Source: Actinomycetota bacterium
GTDB lineage: Bacteria; Actinomycetota; AC-67
Length of the DNA stretch: 9,881 nt
Reading direction: 5' to 3'
NCBI GenBank assembly: GCA_005883175.1
Contig: VAYV01000019.1
Span: forward strand, 1-9,881
The notes below the pieces were generated by a model. It was not told the origin of the DNA. It saw only the letters and a program-made list of their open reading frames with translations, and did not search any database. Made by a program: the position numbers and the translations under genes. This document shows positions 1 to 6,775 of the stretch, one piece after another; positions within the stretch are counted from its first letter, which is position 1; each line of letters starts with the position of its first letter.

Positions 1-393
1 TCGCGGATGCTCGACGTCGTCGCGCGCTATGCGGACGTGTGGAACGCACCGATCCTTTCAGCGGACGAGGTGGCCGAGCGCGCGCAGGTGTTGCGCGCGC
101 GCTGCGCAGGGCTGGGACGGCCGCCCGTCGAGATCACATGGGAGGGACCCGTGTGGATCGACGAAGACGGCGACAAGATCGCGCAGCGTCTCGCGCGCAA
201 CGCCGCAAGTGACAACCCGACCGCGCGCCGCTACGCGCAAGTCGCCGTCGCCGGCACGCCGGAGCAAGTGATCAGCAAGGTGCACGCGTTCGCCGACGCG
301 GGCGTGACGCAGTTCGTGTGCCACTTCGGGAAGACGACCGACCTTCGCGGTACCGAGCTCTTCGCGCGCGACGTGATGCCGCAGTTCGCTTAA
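1..393 (+). CDS. Luciferase-like (LLM family) flavin/F420-dependent oxidoreductase, C-terminal part
   Basis: This is a 3'-terminal fragment; the reading frame is open from base 1, so the ATG at base 7 is only an internal Met and the true start lies left of the window. The visible 130 residues match the end of luciferase-like TIM-barrel oxidoreductases. RYADVWN near the N-terminal edge is the usual motif of the penultimate strand region. It is followed by a helical stretch, then VAGTPEQVISKVHAF and DAGVTQFVCHF, the conserved last helix and strand that precede the C-terminus. Family members use reduced FMN or coenzyme F420 to oxidise or reduce a varied substrate; which cofactor or substrate applies here cannot be told because the binding half is missing. 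Its stop codon TAA (391-393) overlaps by two bases the stop of the convergent methyltransferase gene. Confidence 0.82.
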   Translation, partial: SRMLDVVARYADVWNAPILSADEVAERAQVLRARCAGLGRPPVEITWEGPVWIDEDGDKIAQRLARNAASDNPTARRYAQVAVAGTPEQVISKVHAFADAGVTQFVCHFGKTTDLRGTELFARDVMPQFA

Positions 394-1178
394 GCGGGCT
401 TGCGGCCCCAGGCCGCGACGTGGATCGGCCCGAGCCCCATGTATTCACCGCCGCGCACCGCTTCGAGCAGCCGGTCGATGTCGCCCTCAGGTATGCCGGT
501 GGAAACGACGAGAGGACGGAGCTGTTGGAGAGACAGCTCGTGAAGCCTCATGCCAGCCGTCGCGCCTCGGCCCACGAACGATCCTCGCACGTCGCCGCCG
601 ATGTCGAGCAAGCCCCGAGCTGAGAGGCGCCATGGAAGACGCCGCCCGTACTCGGGATCGACACCCCGAGCCTTCATCGCCGTGATCGCGGCTTCCCACA
701 TTCGTGCATCGAGGAGGGTCAAGTCGCTCTTCTCGCCGAACACCTCGCGACGCAGCGCGCCCATGAAGTCAACGTCTTCCGCCACGAGCCACCCGCCCGG
801 CTTCAACGCAGCGACCATCTTGTCGAGAACGGCTTCTCGTTCCGGTATGTGCTCGAGAACGTCTCGTGAGTGGACGAGATCGTACGTATCTTCTTCGAGG
901 GGTTCGGTGACGACGTTGTGCTTTCGGACCTCTATGTTTGAAGCGGGCACTCGCTCCAAGAAACGCGTATCGAGGTCGGTGGCAACAACATTGTTGGCGT
1001 GTTGGCTCAACCAATACGCGATCGAACCTCCGCCCCCGCCGACCTCGAGGCATCGCCAGCTTTTCTCGACACCGATGGTCTCGAGAACCCTGATGCTTCC
1101 GGGATCGAGAATGGCCTCGAGAGCATGGAGTCGCGTGTGCTCGTCCTCGAGCGACGCGTCGTAAATGTACTCGCTCAC
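390..1178 (-). CDS. Class I SAM-dependent methyltransferase, unknown substrate
   Basis: This encodes a 262-residue Rossmann-fold methyltransferase. Motif I is LEVGGGGG (about residues 44-51), the acidic end of strand 2 is ATDLD (66-70), and DLVHSRDVLEH (100-110) followed by LKPGGWL is the typical motif IV / post-motif block of the UbiE-like class. The C-terminal half (an arginine-rich segment followed by GLGPIHVAAWGRKP) resembles actinobacterial stand-alone methyltransferases whose substrates are unknown, often predicted to be small molecules. I chose the GTG at 1178 because it gives the family's usual start (SEYIYDASLEDEHTRLHALE) and has a strong purine-rich ribosome site 5 bases upstream; the frame stays open further upstream but there it only shadows the divergent gene. 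The gene is convergent with the left oxidoreductase and divergent from the acyl-CoA dehydrogenase, so it is probably its own transcription unit. Confidence 0.85.
   Translation of the reverse strand: MSEYIYDASLEDEHTRLHALEAILDPGSIRVLETIGVEKSWRCLEVGGGGGSIAYWLSQHANNVVATDLDTRFLERVPASNIEVRKHNVVTEPLEEDTYDLVHSRDVLEHIPEREAVLDKMVAALKPGGWLVAEDVDFMGALRREVFGEKSDLTLLDARMWEAAITAMKARGVDPEYGRRLPWRLSARGLLDIGGDVRGSFVGRGATAGMRLHELSLQQLRPLVVSTGIPEGDIDRLLEAVRGGEYMGLGPIHVAAWGRKPA
402..416. terminator. Possible weak hairpin at the convergent gene junction
   Basis: GCGGCC, a 3-base loop CCA, then GGCCGC form a perfect 6-bp GC stem starting 9 bases after the oxidoreductase stop codon. It lies inside the last codons of the minus-strand methyltransferase. 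There is no T-run on either side, so it is not a canonical intrinsic terminator. It may slow transcription from the left, or it may only reflect GC-rich codons. Confidence 0.2.
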
Positions 1179-1183
1179 GATGG

Positions 1184-1192
1184 CTCCCCCTC
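1184..1192 (-). promoter_or_regulatory. Ribosome binding site deciding the methyltransferase start
   Basis: Read on the minus strand this is GAGGGGGAG, ending 5 bases before the GTG at 1178. It is the clearest Shine-Dalgarno-like sequence in the left half of the window and fixes the non-ATG start of the methyltransferase. Confidence 0.6.
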
Positions 1193-1200
1193 GGTGCCCG

Positions 1201-1218
1201 GGTCTATGCTCGCATACC
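1201..1218. promoter_or_regulatory. Candidate divergent promoter/operator with TATGC-TC-GCATA palindrome
   Basis: Only 41 bp separate the divergent GTG (1178, minus) and ATG (1220, plus). Within them 1205-1216 is a perfect 5-bp inverted repeat with a 2-base centre, framed by GGT and ACC. Read on the plus strand TATGCT (1205-1210) and on the minus strand TATGCG (1216-1211) each resemble a -10 element, so a single symmetric site could drive both genes. It would place the plus-strand transcript start about 3 bases before the ATG and leave the minus-strand leader long enough to hold the ribosome site. No clear -35 box is seen. It could equally be a regulator's binding site or chance. Confidence 0.35.
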
Positions 1219-1219
1219 G

Positions 1220-2359
1220 ATGGACCTCCGCGATACGCCTGAAGAAGAGACGTTCCGGCTCGAGGTGCGCGCATGGCTCGAGGCCAATGCCCCGAAACCG
1301 CCCCACCCTGCGCGCGGCAGCGACGAGTCGTTCGAGTTCGGCCGCGAGTGGCACCGCAAGCTGTACGACGCCGGCTACGCGGGCATGTCGTGGCCACCCG
1401 AGCACGGCGGCCGCGGCGCGTCGCCGGCGCTGCAGGTGATCTTCGAAGAGGAGCTCGGGCGGGCGGAAGCCCCAGGGCTGTCGAACCACCTCGGGATCTT
1501 CCACGTCGCCCCGGCGATCATGGCGTTCGGCACGCCGGAGCAGCAGGAGCGATACCTCACGCCGATGCTGACGGCGGAAGAGATCTGGTGCCAGGGGTTC
1601 AGCGAACCGGGGGCCGGCAGCGATCTCGCGAGCCTCCGGACGAAAGCCGTGCAAGACGGCGACGAGTTCGTCGTGAACGGCCAGAAGGTCTGGACGACGT
1701 GGGGGCACCACGCCGACTGGTGCCAGCTGCTCGTCCGAACGGAGCCGGAGGCACCCAAGCACAAAGGCATCTCGTGTCTGCTCGTCGACATGCACTCGCC
1801 CGGGATCACCGTGCGGCCGCTCAAGCAGATGTCGGGCGATTCGGAGTTCAACGAGATGTTCTTCGACGACGTGCGCGTGTCGGCGACCAATCTGCTCGGC
1901 GCGCGCGGCCAAGGCTGGGCGGTGACGATGACCACTTTGGCAAGCGAGCGCGCGAGCGTCCTGACATTCCACGTGCGGACGAAGAAGCAGGTGCGCGACC
2001 TCGCCGCGCTGGCACGCGCGCGCGGCAGAGAAGAAGACCCGCTGATCCGAGCGCGCCTCGGCCAGTGTGCGATCGACGCCGAAACGCTGCAGCTCTTCAG
2101 CTACTGGAGCGTGTCGAACCGCGGGAAGACGACCGGACTCGAAGGGTCGATGGCGAAGCTGCTCTGGAGCGAATTGCAGCAGCGCATCTACGAAACGGCC
2201 ATGGAGATTCTCGGACCAGAGGCGCCGCTCGAGAGCGAGTGGTTGCACGGGCTTCTGGACAGTCGCGGACTGACGGTCGCGGCCGGAACGTCCGAGATCC
2301 AGAAGAACCTGCTCGCCGAGCGCGCGCTGGGATTGCCGCGCGAACCGAAGGCGCAGTGA
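1220..2359 (+). CDS. Acyl-CoA dehydrogenase (FadE type)
   Basis: This 379-residue flavoprotein (the family is usually about 380) should carry out FAD-dependent alpha,beta-dehydrogenation of an acyl-CoA, passing electrons to electron-transfer flavoprotein. The N-terminal helical domain begins MDLRDTPEEETFRLEVRAWL, a standard actinobacterial FadE start. The FAD/substrate motif QGFSEPGAGSD is at about 125-135, the beta domain holds GQKVWTTWGHHADWC, and the C-terminal helical domain ends with AAGTSEIQKNLLAERALGLPR. The usual C-terminal catalytic Glu just before GTS is Ala here. Glu243 in ASERASV sits where isovaleryl- and long-chain acyl-CoA dehydrogenases keep their catalytic base, so activity is plausible. 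The start has no good Shine-Dalgarno sequence and may be nearly leaderless. Its stop overlaps the GTG start of the next gene by 4 bp (GTGA), indicating translational coupling with the acyl-CoA synthetase. The substrate is unknown. Confidence 0.93.
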   Translation: MDLRDTPEEETFRLEVRAWLEANAPKPPHPARGSDESFEFGREWHRKLYDAGYAGMSWPPEHGGRGASPALQVIFEEELGRAEAPGLSNHLGIFHVAPAIMAFGTPEQQERYLTPMLTAEEIWCQGFSEPGAGSDLASLRTKAVQDGDEFVVNGQKVWTTWGHHADWCQLLVRTEPEAPKHKGISCLLVDMHSPGITVRPLKQMSGDSEFNEMFFDDVRVSATNLLGARGQGWAVTMTTLASERASVLTFHVRTKKQVRDLAALARARGREEDPLIRARLGQCAIDAETLQLFSYWSVSNRGKTTGLEGSMAKLLWSELQQRIYETAMEILGPEAPLESEWLHGLLDSRGLTVAAGTSEIQKNLLAERALGLPREPKAQ

Positions 2360-3887
2360 CCGCGGAACCGAAAACAGTCGCCGACCTCATAACCAGCCGC
2401 GCGCGCGAGCATCCCGACAAGCCGTTCCTGCTGTTCGGCTCCGGTCGGATCACGTACGGCGAGTATCTCGAGCGGTCCGCGCGCGTCGCCGGGATGATGC
2501 GCGCCCGTCTCCCCGAAGGGAAGCCACCGCACGTCGGTGTTCTGATGGGGAACAGCCCGGAGTTCCTGTACCTGATCGGGGGAGCAGCCCTCGCCGGCGC
2601 TGTGCTCGTCGGCATCAACGCCACGCGGCGCGGCGCCGAGATCGAGCGCGACGTGAACCACACCGACTGCGCGTTCGTCGTCGCCGACGGCTTGTACCGG
2701 CAGTTCCTGACCGACCTCGACGTGCCGCCGATGGTCGGCTCCGAGCAGATCTACGGCGAGCCGTACGAGGGTCCGGGCCCGTCCGCGGAGGATCTCTTCC
2801 TGTTGATCTTCACGAGCGGAACATCAGGCGCGCCGAAATCGGTTCGGTGCTCGCACAGGCGGATGCTCGGCACGGGGTCGATGATCGCCGAGACCGTCGG
2901 GCTGCTCGAGGACGACGTCGCCTACGTTTCGCTCCCGCTGTTCCACTCAAATCCGCTGATGTGCGGCTACGTGCCGACACTGATCCGCGGCAGCACGATG
3001 GCGCTCGCGAGCCGGTTCAGCGTCAGGCGCTTCTTGCCGGATGTGCGCATGTACGGCGCCACCTACTTCCCGTACAGCGGAAAGCCGCTCTCGCACTTGC
3101 TGACCGCGCCCGAGAAGCCGAACGACGCGGACAACCCGCTGCGCGTCGCCTACGGCAACGAGGGCTCGTGGCGGACGATCGAGCGCTTCGAGCGCCGCTT
3201 CGGCTGCCGCGTGATCGATGGCTTCGGCCCGAGCGAAGGTGCGATGGGGTTCCCCCGCGCGCCGAGCGACCCGCCGGGGAGCGTCGGGCGACCGCCGGCC
3301 CACATCAAGGTGCTCGACGACAACGGCCGTGAGTGTCCGGTCGCGAAGTTCGACCAGGACGGCAAGATCCTGAACGCCGACGAGTGCGTGGGCGAGATCG
3401 CGGCTACATGGATGAGCGCGGCTTCCTGTACTTCGCCGGGCGCACCGAAGACTGGATCCGCGTCGACGGCGAAAACTTCCCACCGCACCCGATCGAAGAC
3501 CTCGTCGAGCGGCATCCGACAGTCTTCGCGTGCGCGGCGTACGCGGTGCCCGATGAATCCGCGTCCGATCGCGTGATGATCGCCGTGCAGACGCAGCCGG
3601 GCCGTTCGATCGACCCCGGCGATCTGTTCTCGTTCCTTTCCTCACAGCCGGACCTGTCGCCGAAATGGCTCCCGACGTACGTCGTGATCACGTCCGAGCT
3701 TCCCCGCGGCGTCACCGGAAAGGTGCTCGTTCGCGAGCTACGGCGGGAGAAGTTCTTCAGCCGGCGCGGGGACGTTTTCTGGCGGGAGCGCGGCGAGAGT
3801 GGCTTCAAGCCGTTCGCGCCGGACGACGAGAAGCGGTTACGCGCGGCGTTCGAGGCCTCGGGGCGCACGCGTTTGCTGGACCTCTAG
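2356..3887 (+). pseudogene. Long-chain acyl-CoA synthetase, FadD17-like, frameshifted by an internal deletion
   Basis: An AMP-forming ligase of the ANL superfamily that would activate a carboxylic acid to its acyl-CoA using ATP. The start is GTG at 2356, overlapping the dehydrogenase stop. The first frame runs natively for 348 residues to VGEI (3388-3399). It contains the P-loop TSGTSGAPK (about 153-161) and the adenylate motif FGPSEG, but lacks the rest of the hinge. Native homology resumes in another frame at 3402 with GYMDERGFLYFAGR. It continues with DWIRVDGEN and PRGVTGK, whose Lys is the expected A10 catalytic residue, to the TAG at 3885-3887. The stretch that should carry the GYY..E, Tyr-x-Ser-Gly-Asp and hinge-preceding residues, about 33 residues in FadD17, is gone. 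As written the first frame reads out-of-frame residues to a stop at 3574-3576. Family similarity is strong; whether the lesion is real or an assembly error is open. Confidence 0.85.
3394..3410 (+). other. Deletion/frameshift junction in the acyl-CoA synthetase
   Basis: GAG ATC (3394-3399, frame 1) ends the conserved VGEI, and GGC TAC ATG (3402-3410, frame 3) begins the conserved GY.DERGF block. Two bases separate the native segments. A plain 1-base indel cannot restore the family sequence, because the conserved residues between these blocks occur in no frame; about 100 nt have been lost. Confidence 0.75.
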
Positions 3888-3919
3888 CACCGGCGCCGCG
3901 CGCGCGAGAGAATCGAGCC

Positions 3920-4537
3920 ATGCATCGGGGGTCCGCTTGGAACCTCCTGGCCGGGATCCTGTTCGTGGTCGCCCTTGTCGGGTGCCCGTCCTCGAAACCG
4001 AAGGCTGAACGGTCCATCGAGACCCCCGAAAACGGGCTGGTAAAGGTTCCGCCTTTCGCAGAGCAGAGCCCGTCTCCGTCCCCGTCCACCATCCCGAGGG
4101 TGCTGCTCCGCTCGCTCAGGCTTCCGCACGTCGCCGCGGGACAGCGGTGTCCGATCACGAGACGTCACACGATCACGGCCGAGAACACGGGCTATTCGGT
4201 GCTCGGCCGCGCACCGGCATTCCTCTTCCTTTCGGAGGTCAGACCCGATGCCGACGGCATCTTCCACTACAAGGACGTGTATCGCGCGCCCAGTGGGTGG
4301 TGGCTGCCGTACGGGATGTGGTGGATCGAACGGAGCGCAAAAGATCCGATCCTGGTGCGCGGGCAGAAGCTCGACGGCAGCAGCCCCGTCCGGCCGACGC
4401 AAAGCTTGAACCTGACCGCGGACGGGTGGGCCAACTTCCCGCCGGCCGACATCGCGATCAAAGGCCCGGGCTGCTACGGGTTCCAGGTCGACGGCACCAC
4501 CTTCAGCTACTCGATCGTCGTTCAGTTCGCTCCGTAG
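3920..4537 (+). CDS. Small predicted lipoprotein, unknown function
   Basis: A 205-residue protein with a lipoprotein signal peptide: a short basic N-terminus (MHR), a hydrophobic core (about residues 9-20) and the lipobox LVGC with Cys22 as the acylated residue. It is then expected to be anchored on the outer face of the membrane. A low-complexity PSPSPS linker (about residues 54-60) leads to a globular domain rich in Trp, Tyr and Pro. That domain has two cysteines in RCPIT and GPGCYGFQVDG that may pair, and a final strand FSYSIVVQF. The layout CP...(W-rich)...GCY.FQVDG..FS recalls uncharacterised secreted proteins seen in Actinomycetota and Chloroflexota; I know no assigned function. The gene begins 32 bases after the ligase stop. 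The start has only GAGAG about 9 bases upstream, while GAGAAT (3908-3913) lies where a -10 box for a leaderless message would be. Confidence 0.75.
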   Translation: MHRGSAWNLLAGILFVVALVGCPSSKPKAERSIETPENGLVKVPPFAEQSPSPSPSTIPRVLLRSLRLPHVAAGQRCPITRRHTITAENTGYSVLGRAPAFLFLSEVRPDADGIFHYKDVYRAPSGWWLPYGMWWIERSAKDPILVRGQKLDGSSPVRPTQSLNLTADGWANFPPADIAIKGPGCYGFQVDGTTFSYSIVVQFAP

Positions 4538-4566
4538 CCCTGCGGGATGACATACGGTGCCGGGCG

Positions 4567-5010
4567 ATGACCAAGACCCCGTTCTACACGGCCGCCGGCG
4601 GTGTCGTGACCGACGGCGAGCGCGTACTGGTCCTCCTGCGCCCGTCGCGCAAGGAAGTCCGCCTGCCCAAGGGTCACGTCGAAGGCTTCGAGACCGTCGA
4701 AGAAGGCGCCATCCGCGAGACGATCGAGGAGACCGGCTATCCCGAGATCGAGATCGTCGGCGACCTCGGCTCGCAGATCGTCGAGTTCGTGAACCGCTGG
4801 TTCGCCAACGACAAGCGCGTGCGCGAGGAGCGCTTCTACTTGATGAAACTGCTCGATGACGTCACGATCCAGCGCCCCGCCGAGGACTGGCAGTTCGACC
4901 CGAAATGGGTCTCATGGGACGAGGCCGAGGAGATGCTGACGTTCGAAGCCGAGCGCGAATGGGTGCGCAGAGCGCGGGCCCTCTGGCGCGCGCAGGCGTC
5001 CCGGGGCTAG
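4567..5010 (+). CDS. Nudix hydrolase
   Basis: This 147-residue single-domain protein carries a complete 23-residue Nudix box from G36 to Y58: Gly36, Glu42, Arg50-Glu51, Glu54-Glu55 and Gly57 are all in place (GX5EX7REUXEEXGU), with Thr in the first U position instead of the usual bulky aliphatic. These Glu residues bind the Mg2+ ions that cleave X-linked nucleoside diphosphates. The preceding LPKGHVEG block is typical of the general Nudix clade that includes MutT and dinucleoside polyphosphate hydrolases, but the substrate cannot be read from sequence. The start ATG has poor Shine-Dalgarno matches; TACGGT at 4553-4558 could be a -10 element giving a 2-base leader. The thiolase ATG follows the stop by 9 bases. 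Its placement among acyl-CoA genes could mean CoA or nucleotide housekeeping, or may be incidental. Confidence 0.9.
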   Translation: MTKTPFYTAAGGVVTDGERVLVLLRPSRKEVRLPKGHVEGFETVEEGAIRETIEETGYPEIEIVGDLGSQIVEFVNRWFANDKRVREERFYLMKLLDDVTIQRPAEDWQFDPKWVSWDEAEEMLTFEAEREWVRRARALWRAQASRG

Positions 5011-5013
5011 CGT
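5008..5013 (+). promoter_or_regulatory. Candidate -10 element for leaderless thiolase transcript
   Basis: TAGCGT matches the actinobacterial TANNNT -10 pattern and ends 6 bases before the thiolase ATG, exactly where a transcript starting at the A of ATG would need it. The thiolase has no Shine-Dalgarno sequence at 5-9 bases upstream. The first three bases are also the Nudix stop codon, so the match may be partly chance. Confidence 0.3.
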
Positions 5014-5019
5014 TACCGC

Positions 5020-6180
5020 ATGCCAACTGACGACGCCGTCATCCTCACCGCGGTCCGCACACCGGTCGGCCGGATCCGCGGTCAGTTCGCTTCGATACCG
5101 GCTTGGACGCTCGGAGAAGCGGCCGTGCGCGAGGCGGTGAAACGTGCCGGCGTCGACCCCTCCGACTACGACGACGTTATCTTCGGCGAGACGATCGGCG
5201 GCGGCGGCAACGCCGGCCGGTACATCGGGCTCTCCGCAGGGATCCCGCGTGAGGTCCCCGGCTTCACCGTGATCCGCGCGTGCGCCACCGGCCTCGAAGC
5301 CGTGACGCAAGCGGCGCTCAACATCTGGGCCGGAACGGGCGACGCGTACGTCGCCGGTGGATGCGAGTCGATGTCTCAGCAGCCGTGGCTCATGCGCAAG
5401 CCGTCCGAGCCCTATCCGCGCAAGCCACCGGAAACGTTCATCCCGCTGACGCACCCGCTCGAGATGGGACCGTTCAGCGTCGGCCTCAACACCGGTGAGA
5501 ACGTCGCCGAGAAGTACGGCGTCACGCGCGAAGACCAGGACCGCTGGGCGTACCGCAGCCACATGCGCGCTATCAACGCGATCGACAACGGCTACTTCAA
5601 GCGCGAGATCGTCCCCGTCGACGTGAACGGCACGCTCGTCGACACGGACGAGCATCCCCGCCGTGACACCACGTTGGAGAAGCTGGCGAAGCTGCCGCCC
5701 GTGTACAAGAAGGGCGGCACGGTGACAGCGGGAAACGCGAGCGGTATGAACGATGCCGGCGCTGCCGTCGTCGTCACCGGCGCGCGCAAAGCGTCTGCGT
5801 TGGGCCTCACGCCGCGCGCGCGCATCGCCGCATGGTGCTCGGTCGGGGTCGATCCCAACTATACGGGGAGCGCGCCGATCGAAGCCGTGCCGAAGGCGCT
5901 GAAGCGCGCGGGGCTGACCCTCGACGACATCGACCTGATCGAGATCAACGAAGCTTTTGCCGCAATGACCGTGGCCTGCGTGCGGGAACTCGGCTTGGAC
6001 GAAGAGAAGACCAACGTGAACGGCGGTGCGATCGCGCTCGGCCACCCGGTCGGCGCGACGGGCGCGCGGCTGCTCACATCGTTGCTTCACGAGCTCGAGC
6101 GGCGCGACGGCCGCTATGGGATCGTGACGATGTGCGCTGGGGGCGGCCTCGGTTCGGCAGCAGTCATCGAAAGGATCTGA
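5020..6180 (+). CDS. Acetyl-CoA acetyltransferase / 3-ketoacyl-CoA thiolase
   Basis: A 386-residue type II thiolase of normal length, expected to cleave a 3-ketoacyl-CoA with CoA to acetyl-CoA plus a shortened acyl-CoA, or to run the reverse condensation. All catalytic elements are present. The nucleophile is Cys88 in RACATGLEAV, NEAFA is at 310-314, His342 is in GHPVGATGAR, and the second acid/base Cys372 is in CAGGGLG. AGNASGMNDAGAAV (about 237-250) is the conserved substrate-loop block. ATG/VRTP near the N-terminus (VILTAVRTPVGR) is the canonical start, so 5020 is secure. The HyuA-like gene begins only 2 bases after its stop, which ties the thiolase to the HyuA/HyuB pair. It could act on a beta-ketoacyl-CoA made by those neighbours, but it also fits general beta-oxidation. 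Confidence 0.95.
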   Translation: MPTDDAVILTAVRTPVGRIRGQFASIPAWTLGEAAVREAVKRAGVDPSDYDDVIFGETIGGGGNAGRYIGLSAGIPREVPGFTVIRACATGLEAVTQAALNIWAGTGDAYVAGGCESMSQQPWLMRKPSEPYPRKPPETFIPLTHPLEMGPFSVGLNTGENVAEKYGVTREDQDRWAYRSHMRAINAIDNGYFKREIVPVDVNGTLVDTDEHPRRDTTLEKLAKLPPVYKKGGTVTAGNASGMNDAGAAVVVTGARKASALGLTPRARIAAWCSVGVDPNYTGSAPIEAVPKALKRAGLTLDDIDLIEINEAFAAMTVACVRELGLDEEKTNVNGGAIALGHPVGATGARLLTSLLHELERRDGRYGIVTMCAGGGLGSAAVIERI

Positions 6181-6718
6181 GGATGGGGTACCGGATCGGA
6201 ATCGACGTCGGCGGAACGTTCACCGACTTCCTCGTCGTCGACTCGAAGGGCGGGTTCACGCTCTGGAAGCACCGCACGACGCCCGAAGATCAGTCGGTCG
6301 GTGTGATGGAAGGGCTGCGCGAGCTCGCCGAGCAGCGCGGGATGAAGACGCGCGATTTCCTCGAGCAGGCCGACCTGATCATCCATGGAACCACCACCGC
6401 CGACAACACGATGATCGAGCAAACGGGCGCGAAGACGGGGCTGCTCGTCACGAAAGGACGTCGCGACGAGATCGAGCTGCGCCGCGGATACAAGGAGAAC
6501 ATCTGGGACCCCTCGGCGCCGGGGCCGTTCAAGATCACCCCGCGGCGGTACCGCCTGACGCTGGAAGAGCGCCTCGACTACCAGGGCAACGTGCTGAAGG
6601 ACCTCGACGAGGACGAGGTGCGCGCGCAGGTCCGACGTTTGAAGAAGGGCGGCGTGTCGTCGATCGCCGTCGTGCTGCTGTTTAGCTTCGTCAATCCCGC
6701 ACACGAGCAGCGTGTGGG

Positions 6719-6775
6719 CGAGATCATCACGTCCTCTTCCTTACGGTCGAACGTGTGCTCTTCGAAGTGCATCTT
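6719..6775. repeat. Left arm of a 57-bp inverted repeat (inserted copy)
   Basis: This segment is the reverse complement of 7735-7791 with one mismatch (C at 6763 against A at 7747). It has no relation to HyuA sequence in the plus orientation, but on the minus strand it reads as HFEEHTFDRKEEDVMI. That is the C-terminal HyuA segment found intact downstream. This arm is therefore the displaced copy. It begins at CGAGATCATC, which also fits the native codons for GEII, so the junction has about 10 bases of microhomology. Confidence 0.95.

Noticed and set aside
1179..1397. An upstream extension of the methyltransferase frame
   Set aside because: It overlaps the acyl-CoA dehydrogenase start, is low-complexity Arg-rich, and the GTG at 1178 has a strong ribosome site and the family's usual N-terminus.
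3388..3420. Programmed ribosomal frameshifting in the acyl-CoA synthetase
   Set aside because: No slippery run or stimulatory hairpin is evident, and conserved residues are missing between the two frames, so a shift would not restore the protein.
3888..3919. A terminator between the ligase and the lipoprotein
   Set aside because: The 32 bases are GC-rich (CCGGCGCCGCGCGC) but form no stem followed by a T-run.
4912..6090. A 392-codon open frame on the minus strand
   Set aside because: It is antisense to the thiolase, which has all its catalytic motifs, so this frame is a high-GC shadow.
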